From Gymnogyps californianus (Eukaryota > Chordata > Aves > Accipitriformes > Cathartidae): a stretch of 64,000 nt of DNA. The stretch is taken from positions 28,675,001 through 28,739,000 of the forward strand of contig NC_059478.1 in the NCBI RefSeq assembly GCF_018139145.2, read 5' to 3'. The translations under genes and the position numbers were made by a program. Numbering within the stretch: position 1 is the stretch's first letter; the number at the start of each line of letters is the position of its first letter. Positions 1 to 14,500 of this stretch are shown here, piece by piece. Under the pieces are notes generated by a model, which saw only the letters and a program-made list of their open reading frames with translations, searched no databases and was not told the DNA's origin.

Positions 1-965
1 GTTTTAAGCATCTGTTCTTTCTCCTTTGCAAAAGAGGGTTATCTTTCTTTTTTTTTCCTTCCTCCTCCCTGCTGTGAAATTGTACGTGCAAAAAATTGCA
101 AGGAATCCTGTGAGGCAGTATAAAAAAAAATGTAAATTATATTGAATGAAGTTGACAGAGGTATAATAGTGAACTCCCACAGCTGATAGCTTCTGCAAAT
201 AATTTCTTAGAATTTTCCAGCAAATGTCCCTATGAGAACAGTAGGTAGAATGAATTTACCCTAAGCAGTGATTTTGTGTTAAGTGATATTGGTATTTTTA
301 CAAAATCAGATGGTTATATGGCAGAATAATCAGTTCAGGGGAGTTCACCATATCCTAGGGTTTGTGCGAGTGGAATTTATGAAAATAATGAGATTATTCT
401 TCTCTTCATCTCCAGCCCCACCTTTAGCCACAGTCTATTATATATCTGCTGGAGCAATATCCACTTCCAATGTCGGGCTCCTTGTGGCAACTTTACTTTT
501 TAAACTGCTGCTGAATATTTTGCTAATTGTGATGGTCTCTTATTGTAGTGGCAAACAATAATGGGAAATAGCTATTGGTGCTGAAAGTGTTAAAAAAGCG
601 TAGTAGACTAGTAAGTGATAGACGGTAGCGTAAAAGATATAAAAATGTGGTTGCCCAGAAAATGCTCATCTATCACATATCAGGAGGCACAAGAGAAGCA
701 AAGCAAGAATATAGAACATGCCTTCCTTTCTGTCTTCAGATTTTCAGATATTTTTACTTTCTTCCTTTTTTCTGGTGCAGGATTACTTTGAATGCAAATT
801 CAAGCAGGAATGGTAGTGCTTAGTTTAAATATAAATAAAAAGGAATTAAATCCCCCTCTTAATTTGCTTTGTTTTAAGTATTGCTTCTGCTGCAATCCTT
901 TTTGTGAAGTAATTGAATGGCCCTCTGAAAACTGCACTGTTTTACAATGGGGGGGGATCTTGAGG

Positions 966-983
966 GTGTGTGTGTGCGTGTGT
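966..983. repeat. TG microsatellite
   Basis: Short TG dinucleotide repeat with one CG interruption. Confidence 0.8.
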
Positions 984-3900
984 AAAATTCTGTATTTTAC
1001 AGTCTGTGCATGTGCACAGAGATGTATTCTGACATGCATTGTAGTTGTACGTGAGAGTAAAATAATTTTTCTTCTGTCCAAAACAGAGATACTGTGTTCT
1101 AAATCTATTAACTTAGTCATGACAATAAATAAGGGTGCCTTTTATTATACACAGCTGCATTGTTTGTTTTAAGAGTCATCAGCTAGTAGTTACATTTTCA
1201 TTTTCTGTTCAATTTGGTGTTTCTACAAAGATTTTAAAATAATGTAATCCTTGTTTTATGGCGCACGTGTTCCTGCCCCAATCTTCCTCTTTTCTTTGTT
1301 TTAAGAGTATATTAATGAATACAGCCAGCATGTACATAGTGACATTTTCTTTTTGCATGTAAAAGATTGCATTGTAAATCCTCATATAGAAAAATAGCTA
1401 TTAAGTTAGTGAAGTTGAATTAAGATTGCTACGAATACTAAAGAAAGATTACAATGTAAAACCTCTTTCTGTTAGACAAAGGTAGAAAAAAATGTAGTTG
1501 TCTTTAGACATGACTTTTTTAAAAAATTGTTGTCTTGGTGAACTACTACTCAGAAAGGATGAAATTTTACAACTGGATATTGATGCAATGTGAATACCAG
1601 CCATCAGTTTAAAATCCTATCCCCACGTACTCTACTAATCAAGTTCCCATGTTAGATATAGGGATGCCTCTCCACTGTTGACTGGCTTGGTTGCCTGCTT
1701 TGCTTTCTTCTTTATTAATTTTACCTTTTTGAGCGCTCTCAAAGTGAGCCTGAGCTGTTGTGACAAAGGATGGTTACAATGAGCTAGAAGGGGTATACTT
1801 AAAAATCCCGTTTGAATGGGTTTGGAATAGTCTTCATCATCTTTATTTGGTCCTGTTAAATATTGTGACTCTATTGAAAGAAAATCCAGTTGCCTTAATC
1901 TTACATATATTTAATGTATTATTTTTTTTTAAATAATATCTTCTAGGTTACAGTGAATTTTTTTCCTCGACCTTCCTACTTGGTATGCTGGGAGTGTACT
2001 AATTAAATGCAGGTTATTTTCTGTGTGTAATTGTCATACTGTTGGTACATAACCTAGAGCCACTCCACACCCCGAGGTTTTTCAAAAGAAATAAAGTATG
2101 ATTGCGTCCCATATTCTGGCAGGGGGAATTTGTTGTTTTCTTTTAGGAACTTGCACTTTCAAAATAATTTCAGCAAACACCCCAGGCAAGAAATGAACAG
2201 TGGCAGAGAATATTATAGCGAGAGGGAGAGAGATGCAGATAACTTGACAAATCGACTTGTCTGTTTTGGCAATCTGTGTCCACTAGACAACTCATTTACA
2301 TGCCTGGACACATTAAAATGTACATTTGTTTGTCTGTGGGACAGCTAACTGGATATACTCTGATGCACTGGCAAATACTGCATTGCAGTATTTTTTTCAA
2401 TGTCATTGGGGTTTGGGGGGAGAAGTGGGTGCAAACAGTCTTTTTGCAAGTGAGGCGATGTTAAAAAGCATGGTACCTCTGTAAAGGATAGGCCAGATTT
2501 TGCAAAATTTGCTAATCTGTGATGGAAAGTCACCCCTCCCCCATGGCACTCCTATCCCTCTCTTGCTCTTTCTCTTTTTCTTTCTGAGTAGGATGGAGGA
2601 AGAGACGGGTATGCATGTATCTTTATGTGTGTGTTCATGCATGTGTATCTTCCCTTCGCATTTGAATGGATGTTAAGGAAAATGCTGGGATTTATATGAG
2701 AAGGGAAAGGGCGTTTGCGTAATGTAATGCTTTCCAATTGTTTGTGTAAATGTCCAGCTACCAGCAGTGTAGGACTTCCAACTAACTTTAAAAGCAAGGC
2801 ACACTTTTCATCTTCTAAAGAATTTTGCAAAGAGGAGGGTAATGTTTCAATTCAACAAGTTCAATAGATTTATTCCTAATAAAAATAGTGTTTAATGGGG
2901 ACCTGTATCTCGCCTTAGCCTTTGCGTTTGAGTACATTTAACCATTTGAGATGATACTAAGTGAAGATGTTGGAGAAACAGATATTCAAAGACCGTTTGC
3001 TTGCTTTTTCCCTTCAGATGATCAATCTTTACTTTCTAAAATACTGGAATATTTTAGGTGTGGGGGGCTTTTGTAGGTCACTAGCTTTACAGCAAAAAGA
3101 AGAAAGGAGGGAGAAAAGGTCTCAATGTGTCAGAGGCAGTAATTGTCTAAAATTAGCCATCTAGAAAAGGCAGGAAAGGCTTGGAGGAAGGAGAAGGAGG
3201 CACTAATATGTGAAACAGCACTGTGCTAGTTGGGGAGATAATGAGTGATAAATTTGAACTGGTGCAGTGGTGTGATACCCATTAATTTCTCAGAACCTTG
3301 ACTTTGCAGGTTTGTTACTCTGTTGTTCACACCTTTAATTATAACCAGGTTTGGATGATAGCTTGGGGCACTGAAGATGAGACCTTTTGTTTGTTGTTTA
3401 CTTATTTAAGTGTTCAGACAGAGTTTGCAGTAGCGTTGGAACATCAGTGTTAGAAATGAAATACTTTCAGATGAGGTTATAATAAGAATGCAGTTAATTT
3501 TTGCAACTACCTAATGTTGTCTTGTTTGTAGCATTTACATTGCTTGCATAAATTCGTTAAGAATTAGCTCAGTAGAACCAGTGTTAGGTTGATCTTTATT
3601 TTCTGTCACTGTTTCTGTTTTCCCTATCCATTTTGGAGCTCCTAGTGCATTATTGCTTCTTTAGGGCCCCAAAAAGTAGGGAGGAAGCTGAGAGTCTGTC
3701 TTACCTATTGTTTTACCCTTGACTGTGTCTTACATGAGGACTTTCATCTCAATGAAGAAGAAAAACTGTAAAAGTCAGGAAATGCTGCAAACCAGTGAAG
3801 AATTGTTAATTAAATGGGATGAAAAGACAGAATATTAAGAGAAAAATTTAAAAAAAGATGGCGAAACCTTTGTGCATCCTTTCTGGAAGTGGTTTAGTTG

Positions 3901-6900
3901 CACAGTAAAATACAAACCTGGCTTTGACAATATTTAGAGTCATGATGTATATAAAATTCTGTAGTACGCCTTTGTTGCTAAGGCACATGCAATTGCGTCA
4001 GTGATGCTGTTGTGATGAGAAATTATATGTCCTTGAATTCTGGAAAAAAAAATACTTAGTTTCATTTATTTTTTTATAGCAATAAAAAAGTTTAATATTA
4101 AAAAGCTCTTATACATTACAGTTGGTATTTTTCCCAGTCTGGAGCTGTGCGCCAGTATTTTTCAGAATCAGGGTGGTAGTGTATTTGATGGCTTTTGAGC
4201 ATTCAGAACTCTTGGAGGTAAAGATGATATGATAATGTATATTTGTTTGAAAACAGACGCAAATGACTATGGCAAGTGGTTCTGTCGTTCACAGTGCTTC
4301 AAGAAGGTTCCACACATAATGCGTCTCTGTCCACTAAGTGATTTTTGGTGTTGGCAGAGGGCAGCAATGCCACTGGAGCCTTTCCAGTAGCATAAGTCCT
4401 TCAGATCCAGCCACTCTGCTGCGTACCTGGGTGTGTTCACCGAGCTGTGGAAGGAAAACCAAACAGCTCCCTCCTGTTTTTGCTTCCTGAGTTCTCACCA
4501 AACGTCCCATCTGACCCTCTATGTAGAGACCAAAAAGGTTGCTGCTGGAGCAGGTAACTGCACTGCGCTTGGGCCCTATGTGTTGGCCTGTAATTGCATG
4601 CGCGCTCGTTTGCAGTAGCCAATTGTTTTTTTCCGAGCACTGCAAAGTATTTAATCCCAGGCTGAGTGCTGTTGAAAAGCTTTTGTAGGGACATGAGGGA
4701 TGAAGGAAGCTTGTCCTTATTTTTCTTCCCCGTATGAATCTCTCATTATTGCATACTGGAAAACTAGCAAAGACAGCAATACTCACGATTTAAAATTTAA
4801 GGTAGATCTGACTCCTCTTGTAACATTATGTCTAATTGCCCAGTGAGGATGTGGAATTCCAGGAATCGACTCTGTCCCCCATCTCTCCTGCTGCAGGGCA
4901 GGACAGTTGCCAGAAGTCCATGTTTCTCTACTGCTATTAAAAGCAAAACTGATACTTGTGACTTTGAGAAGTATTATTATGGCTAGACTAAACTTCCTCA
5001 GAAGATTTCGCATTGGGGATTTTTTGTTTAATACATGGATTAATTTAAACTCTTGATGTCAATGATGTGCTTAAGGTGTGTGGAAGTCAACCTGTTTATA
5101 GTAGTTCTGGTTTGAGAGGATTGTAGTAAACCACACAGGCAAAATACTAATGAGCCTTTTTACTGAGTGGGATGCTAATCTGGGGAGGAGGCCATGCCTT
5201 TTCTCAGTCCTTCTAAGCTGACATGTGGACTCCCATAGCCATCAGCAGTTTCATTTAGATAATACAAAATTCACAACTCAACGGCATGAAAGAACCCATG
5301 TTTAAGTCACTACACTGGGGTGAATTGTTAATGCATTTTGCATTTGGGATCAGAGATATTTGGGGTTTTACTTGATTGAAGGGTTTATAAATGTGACTGT
5401 TAGTTGTTGTATTCATCTTCTACTGGTCATCCTTGATCTTTGAATGGCGGTCAGTGACTTTTTGCTTTACTATTTGCAGAAGAACTTGTGGGCAAAGACT
5501 CATCCTGTTAATTCTGTAGAGGAGAAGGCACAGTCACGACACCGTAGAAGTAATAATACATGTAAACAAATGCTCCTTAAATAAAAATAGCTCTAATACC
5601 GTTCCCTGTATATCTTTGTTCCAAATGAAGTTACTGGCAGTAGATGAGTAGGGGGAAGTTGATTTTTAGCAGAAAGCGTGAATGCTGGAAATTCTTCCTA
5701 ATATGCGTGTGCCAGCTATACTGTGGCAATGTTGCTGTCGATTCCCTTCCTGTGAGAGCAGCTGTTCAGGGAATTAATCTTTGCTTGATGCAGAGGGTCC
5801 TGAAAAATTCAACGTGCAAATACGGTGATGGCTGTGGCCATTTTTAGTGTGACTGTTGATGGGAACTAACTCCATGATCTAGCATAGTAGCATATTGTTC
5901 TTTAGACTAACTGGGCCAGGACAAAATCATCATTCTGTATTTCGTGTGCTCTGTGAGAGATTCCAGAGTGCACTTCAGAATTTGACATTGTGTTTGATAA
6001 TTTATAGAGCACAGTTTATATTTAACTGTAGACACACTAATCCAGGGAAAGAGTAGTATATTTTTAGAATCCTTTTTTTATTGTCTGTGCTTGTCATTAC
6101 CCAACTACTGAAAGAAGTGTTCACAAATGTAGATGCTCACTGGGGTAGAAATTGTTGAGTTTAATTTCCATCGTTAGTCTTTGCTATGTGCAAAAATGAA
6201 TGTTATTTGTGTAATGTTATTTGTGATTATCAAGAAGCTTTGCAGCCATATGTAGCCCTTGTGGCTGCTACAGGAGCCATGTTCTCCAGCATTTTGACAC
6301 CAAGCTGGACCAGGACACACACCTAGGCTGAATGCCTCAGCAGTCAGGGATGCTTAGGTGATATATTAGTTCTAATAATGACACAATGTCACTTCTGTCA
6401 CCAAGTTCTCCTTCTCTGAGGTGAAACACACAGATGGAGTGGATTCAGCTGTAAGTTTAAAAAGCCTACCTATGATGGCTGAGTATTGTAAGGGAAAGCC
6501 AGCCAATAGAAAGGACAGTAACTTGGTTATTTTGACTTTTTTAATACTCAGGTAAGCTGTTCTTATGTGTTTAGGCTGTTAGGACATTTCTGCATAGTAA
6601 TCTCTAATAATGCTGCTATTTTTCTGGTTGCTTATTGACATCTAAGCAAAATGTGATATAATGGGTTTGAGTCAGGACAGCTGGGATAGTCTGGGTTCCA
6701 CCCTGTCCACAAGTGCCTGTACCTGAGCAGGGGCCGAGGTCAGCAGGGCTCCTGTTGGGTGCATTAGCAGAATTGTGTTCTAACCAGGAGTGTGTTGTCT
6801 ATGAGGTCTGCTCATTTTTTTTAAGAGGAGTTTTAAAAGATTTTTAATGTTTTGGTGTTCAGGCTATGTTTGTTTATTTGAATAAGAATTTGGTCAATTT

Positions 6901-8543
6901 GAATATGATTTCATTTGGAAATTTTAGGAAGCATCTTAGTAATTGGAATAAGGAGGGTGTCTGATTTGGCCTGTGGCATGTTTCCCTTCCTTAGTACAGA
7001 GATTAATAGAGTCTATGTCCAGGATGCACCATTAGGATCTGTTAGCCTGACCTGTGACAGATATATGCAGATGTACTTGATATTTTGTCCTTCATTGATG
7101 AATAATATATTATTGATCTATGGTAATGGGTCTTTGAGCTTAGCATGGATGCTTTTATGCATAAGATCATTTGAATTTAAGTAAGTATTACAGAGATATT
7201 TATCCCATACAGTACATTAAAACTTACTCCCATTTAAGCCATTGTGTAGATATTTATTCTGTGAGACTGTCAGAGTAAATAGCTGCCTGTGCATACTAGA
7301 AGGGCATTTCTGATCGTTTTTCCACCAGAAATTTCTCAAGTCTTCAACTTCTATTAGCTGTTCATGACCTTTAAGATGGTGATGGCTATATTACTTTGGA
7401 GTAATTCATTGTAACTTTGTCTACCATAGTTATGTTACAGAAGCAAGAATGCCTATATTTCATGAAAAGATTATTTCCATAAGCAATATTATTGTGGTAC
7501 AGGGCTGTAAACTTACAGGTGAATTGTAGAAAAGATGTAAATTTCTTCTTTATTACTAATCCAGTTCAGTTTTAAGAGAAATATGCTGTTACTTTGCAGT
7601 AAGCTAACATTTCTAATGATAGGGATAGAAACTTTGATGTTCAGCTAAGTCCTATTTTGAGGTCTACCTCTTAGACCTGCAAGCAGCAGTATCCATAGAG
7701 ATGCTGTTGCCAGCAGTCAAGATGTACACATGTTGATTAGTGTTTCCTAATTGCATTTACCAGTGTGTCTTCATTAAGGTCCTGTTGAGGACAGAGCCTT
7801 AAAAACATCTTGTTGTGGTGTGCATTTTGCTAAGCCGTCCATTCCTGCCTAGTATAAGCCTGTCTTTGCATGAAAAATGTATGGGCAACATTTTCAGAAG
7901 AAGAACTTACGGTTTAGGAGCTGAAATCCTATTGCAGTGAACATTAATGAATTTTAAATCACTTAGGGGCTTCTGAAAATTGTAGCTTTTGTTTCTAAAC
8001 TTCAGTAGAAATAACAGCGGTGGGGGATTGGATGTTCCTAGGCTTCACGGAGAGCCTGCTTTGTCCTTGCTTTGCTTTGCCTTCTGGTAAGTAGACGTTT
8101 TTAGGTTTCAGTATGGCTTGTAGTATAGCTTTCACTGTCTAAACTCTCGGGTTGCAAATGATTCTAGATTATTTTCTTAAAGGGAAAAACATAAAGTGGA
8201 ATTGTGACAGGTCTACAGCAGCTGAAGACTTGCAGCTGTCTGCTTCTTACATGAACGTGTATGTACCCGTGGGAATCTGTGTGTCAGTACACAGTGCAAC
8301 ATATTCCCCAGTCAGTAATATAATTCAGTTACAGATTAGTAATATATAACTCAGTAATATAGTCAGTAAACTAAACAAGTAGGTAGTGATTAAGAAACAA
8401 AACTGAGCTAAAAATAAAATTCAGAAAGTAACCAAAAAAATAAAAAGACTTTCTCAATTTCCTTCGCTTTCATTTCAGTGTATTTTTAGGCTGTATGTCC
8501 TTTAGACTGAGGATCTGTCTTAGATGTTGATCTCTACCATGCT

Positions 8544-8561
8544 TTATTATTATTATTATTT
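8544..8561. repeat. ATT microsatellite
   Basis: About six units of the trinucleotide TTA/ATT. Confidence 0.8.
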
Positions 8562-11500
8562 AGTATCCAGGGTCTTGAGAAACCCTCTCTAATCTTTCAG
8601 GGTTTGCCTCATACTTAATGTTTTTGGTGGTGTTTCTTTTTTTATCACCCTGCTAGCACAGATTTTAAATACAGTTTTTGTTAGTCACTATCTCTTTGTC
8701 AAGAGGGACAAGGCAGTCACTGGGAGACCTCTTGCCTTTGTGGTATCTGCCTAATAAAATGCGATCCATGGAGAAAGAGGATGTTTTCACCAAATTTTGT
8801 CTTGGAGCACCAATCAAAGAAAGATCTCATCTTATTGTTGAGATTGGGTTTTTTTCAGACTCCTTTAGCCTTCATATGCATCTTGAAAGAACAAATAGTA
8901 GATCCAGATGAAAAGCCAGGAGGGAATAAGGAGCAATCCAAAATGATGAAATAAATAAAATAAAGCCCTTGTAAAATTTTAGGTACAGAGTTGCCTGGTA
9001 TGAATTTGGCAGAAGTAGAAGGGTGATTGAAGAGGAAATAGATGTTCCTTCAGAAGGCAGAGCCGGACCATGTTCCCTTTGTTCTGGTTTAAAACCAGTA
9101 CAGACCTTTGAGCGGAGGTGACTGGTCACCTGTGGGGATGCGGGTGGGCAGGAGCCATTGATAGCCGTGTCCCGGTGCAGAAGTAGGACACCTCCCTGCC
9201 ACCGGCCTTTGTGGTCTGTGGTGTGTGGGACACAAGGGGTTTAAGGGGTTTTAACCTGAGATAATTGTGTAACCTGTCTAATAGACTCGGGATGCATCCA
9301 TTTTCCTCTGTGGGTGTTTTTGACGATGGCTTTCTCTAAAGCTGTGTTCCAGAGCTGTGTTTGAATGCTGTGAAATCAAGGCTGTGTTCTCCTGTATCTT
9401 CATATGTAAATTATGTTTAATGACAGAAATGATTACAAGCAAATTCTTGTGAAACCAATCTAAATGAAGAAGGGTATAGCTGGCTGCCTTTCTAGAAGTC
9501 AGTTTGCTTGGTGAAAAGGATGACCCTGATGCAGGGATAGTAGGAAACTTCCGTGACCATCACCTGTTACACTAGTTTTCCTCACTTACTGTTTTGTTAG
9601 TGCTATTGAGCGGGTTTGCTGTAGACTTTCATACGATGTTTGGAGAACACTGAAGAACAGAGCCAAATAGCTCTGAGGTTTCAAACATGCATAGTTTCTC
9701 TGTAGTCTTTGCAAGAGGGGAAGCTGGAAACAGCGATTGAAAATGAAGCCCAGTAGAAGTTGATAAAGAACCTCAGATGCTGTGAGTTGAGGTAATACAT
9801 ACGATGGAGCTGTAACTATATTCTGCTTCTGGAAGAATGTTTTTGTCCTTACAGATGTGCAGTGCAGCACTTCTGTCATGCTTCCCAGAAATTGCCATGC
9901 ATGGAGTGCTTGTCCAGACATCTGCTCCCTAGTCCTGTGTTTCCTTTGGGCTTTGGGGAGTGCTGAGCTGTATGCATGCTAATTGTAGTTCTCCTCCAAT
10001 ATTTTTTTTTATCCCCCAAGTACCTGCAAGAAGAGTAAGAGACCATATGAAGTGTGTAATATGTCTTTGTTCTGTCTTGTGTGTGGTTATTGGACATGTA
10101 GTTCTGAGAGTGGTTTCTTCTACTGATACCTTAGTAGTTAATGACATTGAAAGGGTTGCGACTTATTTTTGTCTCCTTTTTTTTCCCCCACTCATTCCCT
10201 TTTGTCCTTGAAATCAAATGCAAAACTGGAGTCCATACTTCATGGGAACAGATGACATATTTGTCTGAAACTCTCTCTCAAAAAAAAAAGCGGCGATTTG
10301 GTGCATCATTATGCTGTTTTGCTTTTTGAAAAAGTTGTTAGGAGTGGTGACCTTATCACTGGGCCAGGTTTGAGGATATGGTGTTGTGTTATGGAGCTGT
10401 CACAGCTTACTGTGTAACTTCAGCAGTTTGCCTAGATACTCTCCTCTGGTTTGATTTTTCCCTTCTGCAAAACTTGGAATAAAAATAACAGGTTTTGCTT
10501 TCTGTTTTCTGTCACTGTGGTGGTACAGCGTCAGTCCCTGCCCTTGCCACTCATTTGTACAGAATCTAGCACAACTTGGTGCTGGTATCAGTTATATCCT
10601 TCAGGCACTGCTGTGATAACAAGTAATATTGCCAATAAGCTTTGCATTCATTTCACTGCGGATTGGGGACAGAATATTTTGTTTCAGCATATTCATGCAA
10701 AAGCCTATAATGGACTAGATCAGGATAAATTTAGCTATTAAAGAAAATAATTTTCTCCTTTATTTGAACTGAAGTTTGCCTCTTAAAATGAATGCATTTG
10801 TAGTCTTCTCCATTTGGATCATTTGTGTGCTCTGTACAATTACTGTGGCACCCATAAATGTGAACTTGCTGCAAATGTTTGAACGCCATTTCAACCTGAG
10901 CGCAGTGCGCTCTGAAACTAAGATTTTGTAAGAAAACTCTATCCCTGCCACGAGAGCCAGAGACTGCTAGTTTTCTAAGCTCAGACTTTCAGCTGTATCT
11001 ATATTTAAAATATTTAGTATGACTTTTACTTGAAGGAAGGTAAAGATGGAGCATGTAAAAGTGCATATGAGTGGGGAGCATGTCAAAATATGGAGGGTTA
11101 GATAATGATTTGTTTCTGGGATATTGGATTTGCCTCCAGGCAGATTTACTCAAAAGCTTCATTTTCCTCCTTTATTTCATGATCATGATGTATTTATTAG
11201 GTAAATAATAGCAAAGTCTAGTTGTGCTGTACATAAGCTTTAATAAAAATGTAATTGACAGTGAAATCTGACAGTTGTGTTACAGAGAAGAAAATCGGTA
11301 CTGGAGCTGTACGCAGAGCATTGTTTGCCTCTCCTAAGGTCACTTTAGAAAGAAGCCTGTGTAATGTGTCTGAGGCTCAGGTGCACCTGCTTCTTGCTCT
11401 GGCTGGAGTTGTGGTTTTGAACCAATGAATACTTAAAATCACTACTTTTTTTTTAACACTCCTATGGGAAGAAGACATGATCTGTCCTGAAGATTTTATG

Positions 11501-14500
11501 ATCCAGTGCCTCATTCTGCAAAAATGTAGGTGTGCTTAATCCCCCTGAAGTGAGTAGCAGTGGCTGCATCTGCATGTGAAAGTGGGCCGGGGGCATGCAG
11601 CTGCTGGTCCAGGGCTGAGGGACCTGCTTTTGGATGTTCCACTGCATACCTATGGACTGACCTTCTGGCTTTGGCATGGCTGTTCACATACAGATCAGCA
11701 GATGGGAGGGCTGTGGATGGATCAGTCAGGCAGCTCCTGTAAATTGGGTTTTTCTCACCTGCAGAGAAGTTCTTGTGGGACAGAGACTTGTGCTGTGCTG
11801 ACTTCTATTCAAAAGAGCAGATATGCTGGGAGTTAAAGCCTGTTTCTCATTATAGAAGGAAAACCTTTGTGAATCTACGTTTATTTTCTTTGAGAGGTTT
11901 TGTTTGTTTCTCCTTTTGTCATCGTTGTTCAGGAGATGGCTATGGGACCTCTGCCATGGCACCATTTGTTTTTGCTTGTAAAAGCAAACAACTTGCAATG
12001 CTAATTAGAGCTTTTTTAGATAAAGTAAGAGCTTTGCATTATTTATCTAAATTCTTTTTTATGGGAGAATGTTCGGAGTTTGTTCATTAATGAACACTTA
12101 GAAATAATATAAAATTAGACCTCATGAATTCTTCATGAGTTGTAATTTACCATGATCATTTTTCTTGGCATTTAGGTACTGTGAACAGTTCGTTATTCAT
12201 AGATAACTTTTTTGACTTCTGAGTCCTTAAAATGGATATGTCTGCGTGAATTCTCTAGTCTTTGGAAATTTTTTCAGATTTTGATTTTAGGAAAAGATTG
12301 CTTGTGGTATGTTTCTCTTTAATGCCTATAAATAACACTTATTCTTAAGATCCTTAATTGTTACTGGTTTTTTCCATACATATCAAATTAATTTCTGTTT
12401 ATTGTGGAATATGGGCAGTGGAGTGTATGTAATTCAGATAACAAGAAAGGCTGCTAATTATTTGCTGAATACAAGCTCCTTTCAGTGTACGTATGTGACA
12501 GTCTGTCAGTTCAACATGCAGACCTTCTTTTAGACTGCCGAGAACAAATTTGTAAATATAAAGCATGTATATTTACATTTATCAAGCCATTGGCTATTGC
12601 TTATGCATGCAATAGGGAGATAAGACTGTCTTAGTCTGTGGGTAGTTTTCTAAATGATTCATTAACTGTGCTTTGTAATGGTAGATGGATATCACATATT
12701 TAGTGTAATAACTGAAGATTAATGTCAGTTACTCTAGCTTGTTTAAGCATTGTAATAGTTGTGTTTATACATACAGGTATTCCTTGCATTACTGTTAGAG
12801 CTAGTATTTCAGGAATAAATTGAAATTAATGGAATTAATTGTAAAAAAAAAAAGATATGACAGAAGTATTTCTGAAACATTATCTGTGATGTAGGAGTTG
12901 CTATAATGGATATTTGTTGCTGATATTTTGTAGGAGGGGTTATACCAAGCCTTTTGGTAAGCAGTGTTTTGCAAAACACTGGCAAAGCTTATGCTGTCTT
13001 CCTGAGCAGCAAAGCATTTCTTTGTGAAATCTGTCAAACTAAAATACCTCGTACTTTGCTGATACATTACCATACTGAGAAAAGTAGTACACCAAGAAGT
13101 CGTTTTTAAAAGCAGCAGTCTGATGAAATACGTCCAGAATTTGAAATAAGGGTTGCCTTTAACTTACAAAACTGCAGTCTTTAAATTCTGTCACAGATAG
13201 TATTTTCTCAATGTTATAAAGATAGAATATTCAAATTATTGGTGGCTAAATTATCAATGTCTATCAACAGTAACTGCAGTTTAATCTTCTTCAAAGACAC
13301 TGTTATCCTGTATATACAACATGGTGTTGCAGTATTGGGAGTCTGGCAAGTTGTTGCCAAAAAAAACCCCCAAAACAAAATGCCTCTTGGTACCAGTGGC
13401 ATGGGACTGTCATCACACACTATGTTTGCACTGTAATATTTCAAGACCAGTAGTAGCTGCCTAAATTGGATCAGAGAAGGTCTACAAAAGCATAGAGATG
13501 TTGCTAATTTTACATGGCATGTATAGAGGTGTAATACTAATCTTCAAGGGATAAGAGTATATTTTGTTCAAAAAAAAAATAGTAATGTTGGGGTTAAGTC
13601 ACTGTTGGATTTTCCACGTTTATTTTGCCCGTATCCACATAAGCCTTTGAGTTAGACTTACAGCCTCCTTTAATATTTTTGTAGAATTGAATTACAGCCC
13701 AATACTTTCTTGTGTTAAAAAAGTTAACTTTCATTATGCTTTAATTACTGATAACTCCTGTGCACCAGAAACCACAGTATCTATTTAAAAATGTTCATAT
13801 TGTGATACAGGTATTGAATTAAAAATCTAAATCTTAGTGTTGTGGATAGGAAAAAACAGAAAATGGCATGTTGAAATCTATTCTTTGAATAAATAATATC
13901 ACTCTTATGTAATGTGCTGACTGATGTGGGATCAACAACTACTTAATATTAAAAACAGTCATCGACAATAGATGTCCCAGTGCATGCACACTGAACTCTT
14001 AACAGTGGATTTGAGCTTCAGATGTATAGAGGAGAGGACAGAATGTTTGGGAAGGAGAGCTAAGAATTACCTTTTTGTTACCATTAATAATGTAAGTCTT
14101 TACTAATGATGTGAATCAGTATGTACATCTAAAATATTATTCCTTTGTGCTCATAAGAACTTTGAATGCAAGCTCTGGTACATAACTGCTTTTGCACAGA
14201 AATCACTCTGTAAATGGAGACTTAAAATTACGCAGTAAAAAAAATTACATCTGAAATACTTTATCGGAAACATTTTTAATAATTCAGCATTTCTCTCTAT
14301 CTCTTTTTTATATAGCAAATCAATTTTCAGTAACCTACAACTTTGCAGTAATTTGAAGGGCAAATAAGTGCTTTGATGTTCCTTTCTACTATTGAAAAAT
14401 CAGGAAAACCTAATTGGAGTTGAGAGTAACTAGGAAGAAAACCTAGCACCTGGTGCAACACTAGCTTATGCCAAGGTATTTTGATGAAGTATTATATGAG

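Noticed and set aside
4334..4786. 150-codon minus-strand open frame
   Set aside because: No domain or codon pattern suggesting a protein, and several other frames overlap it. It is treated as chance.
6434..6452. ATGGAGTGG followed by a GTAAGT donor, resembling the MEW start of one mammalian HuD leader exon
   Set aside because: After the first three codons the sequence differs, the phase (2) does not join in frame to the common exon, and an unspliced read stops at once.
9050..9330. Possible LTR-like stretch with palindrome CTGGTTTAAAACCAG
   Set aside because: Only a vague resemblance to avian LTR ends. No second LTR, primer binding site or internal coding region could be seen.
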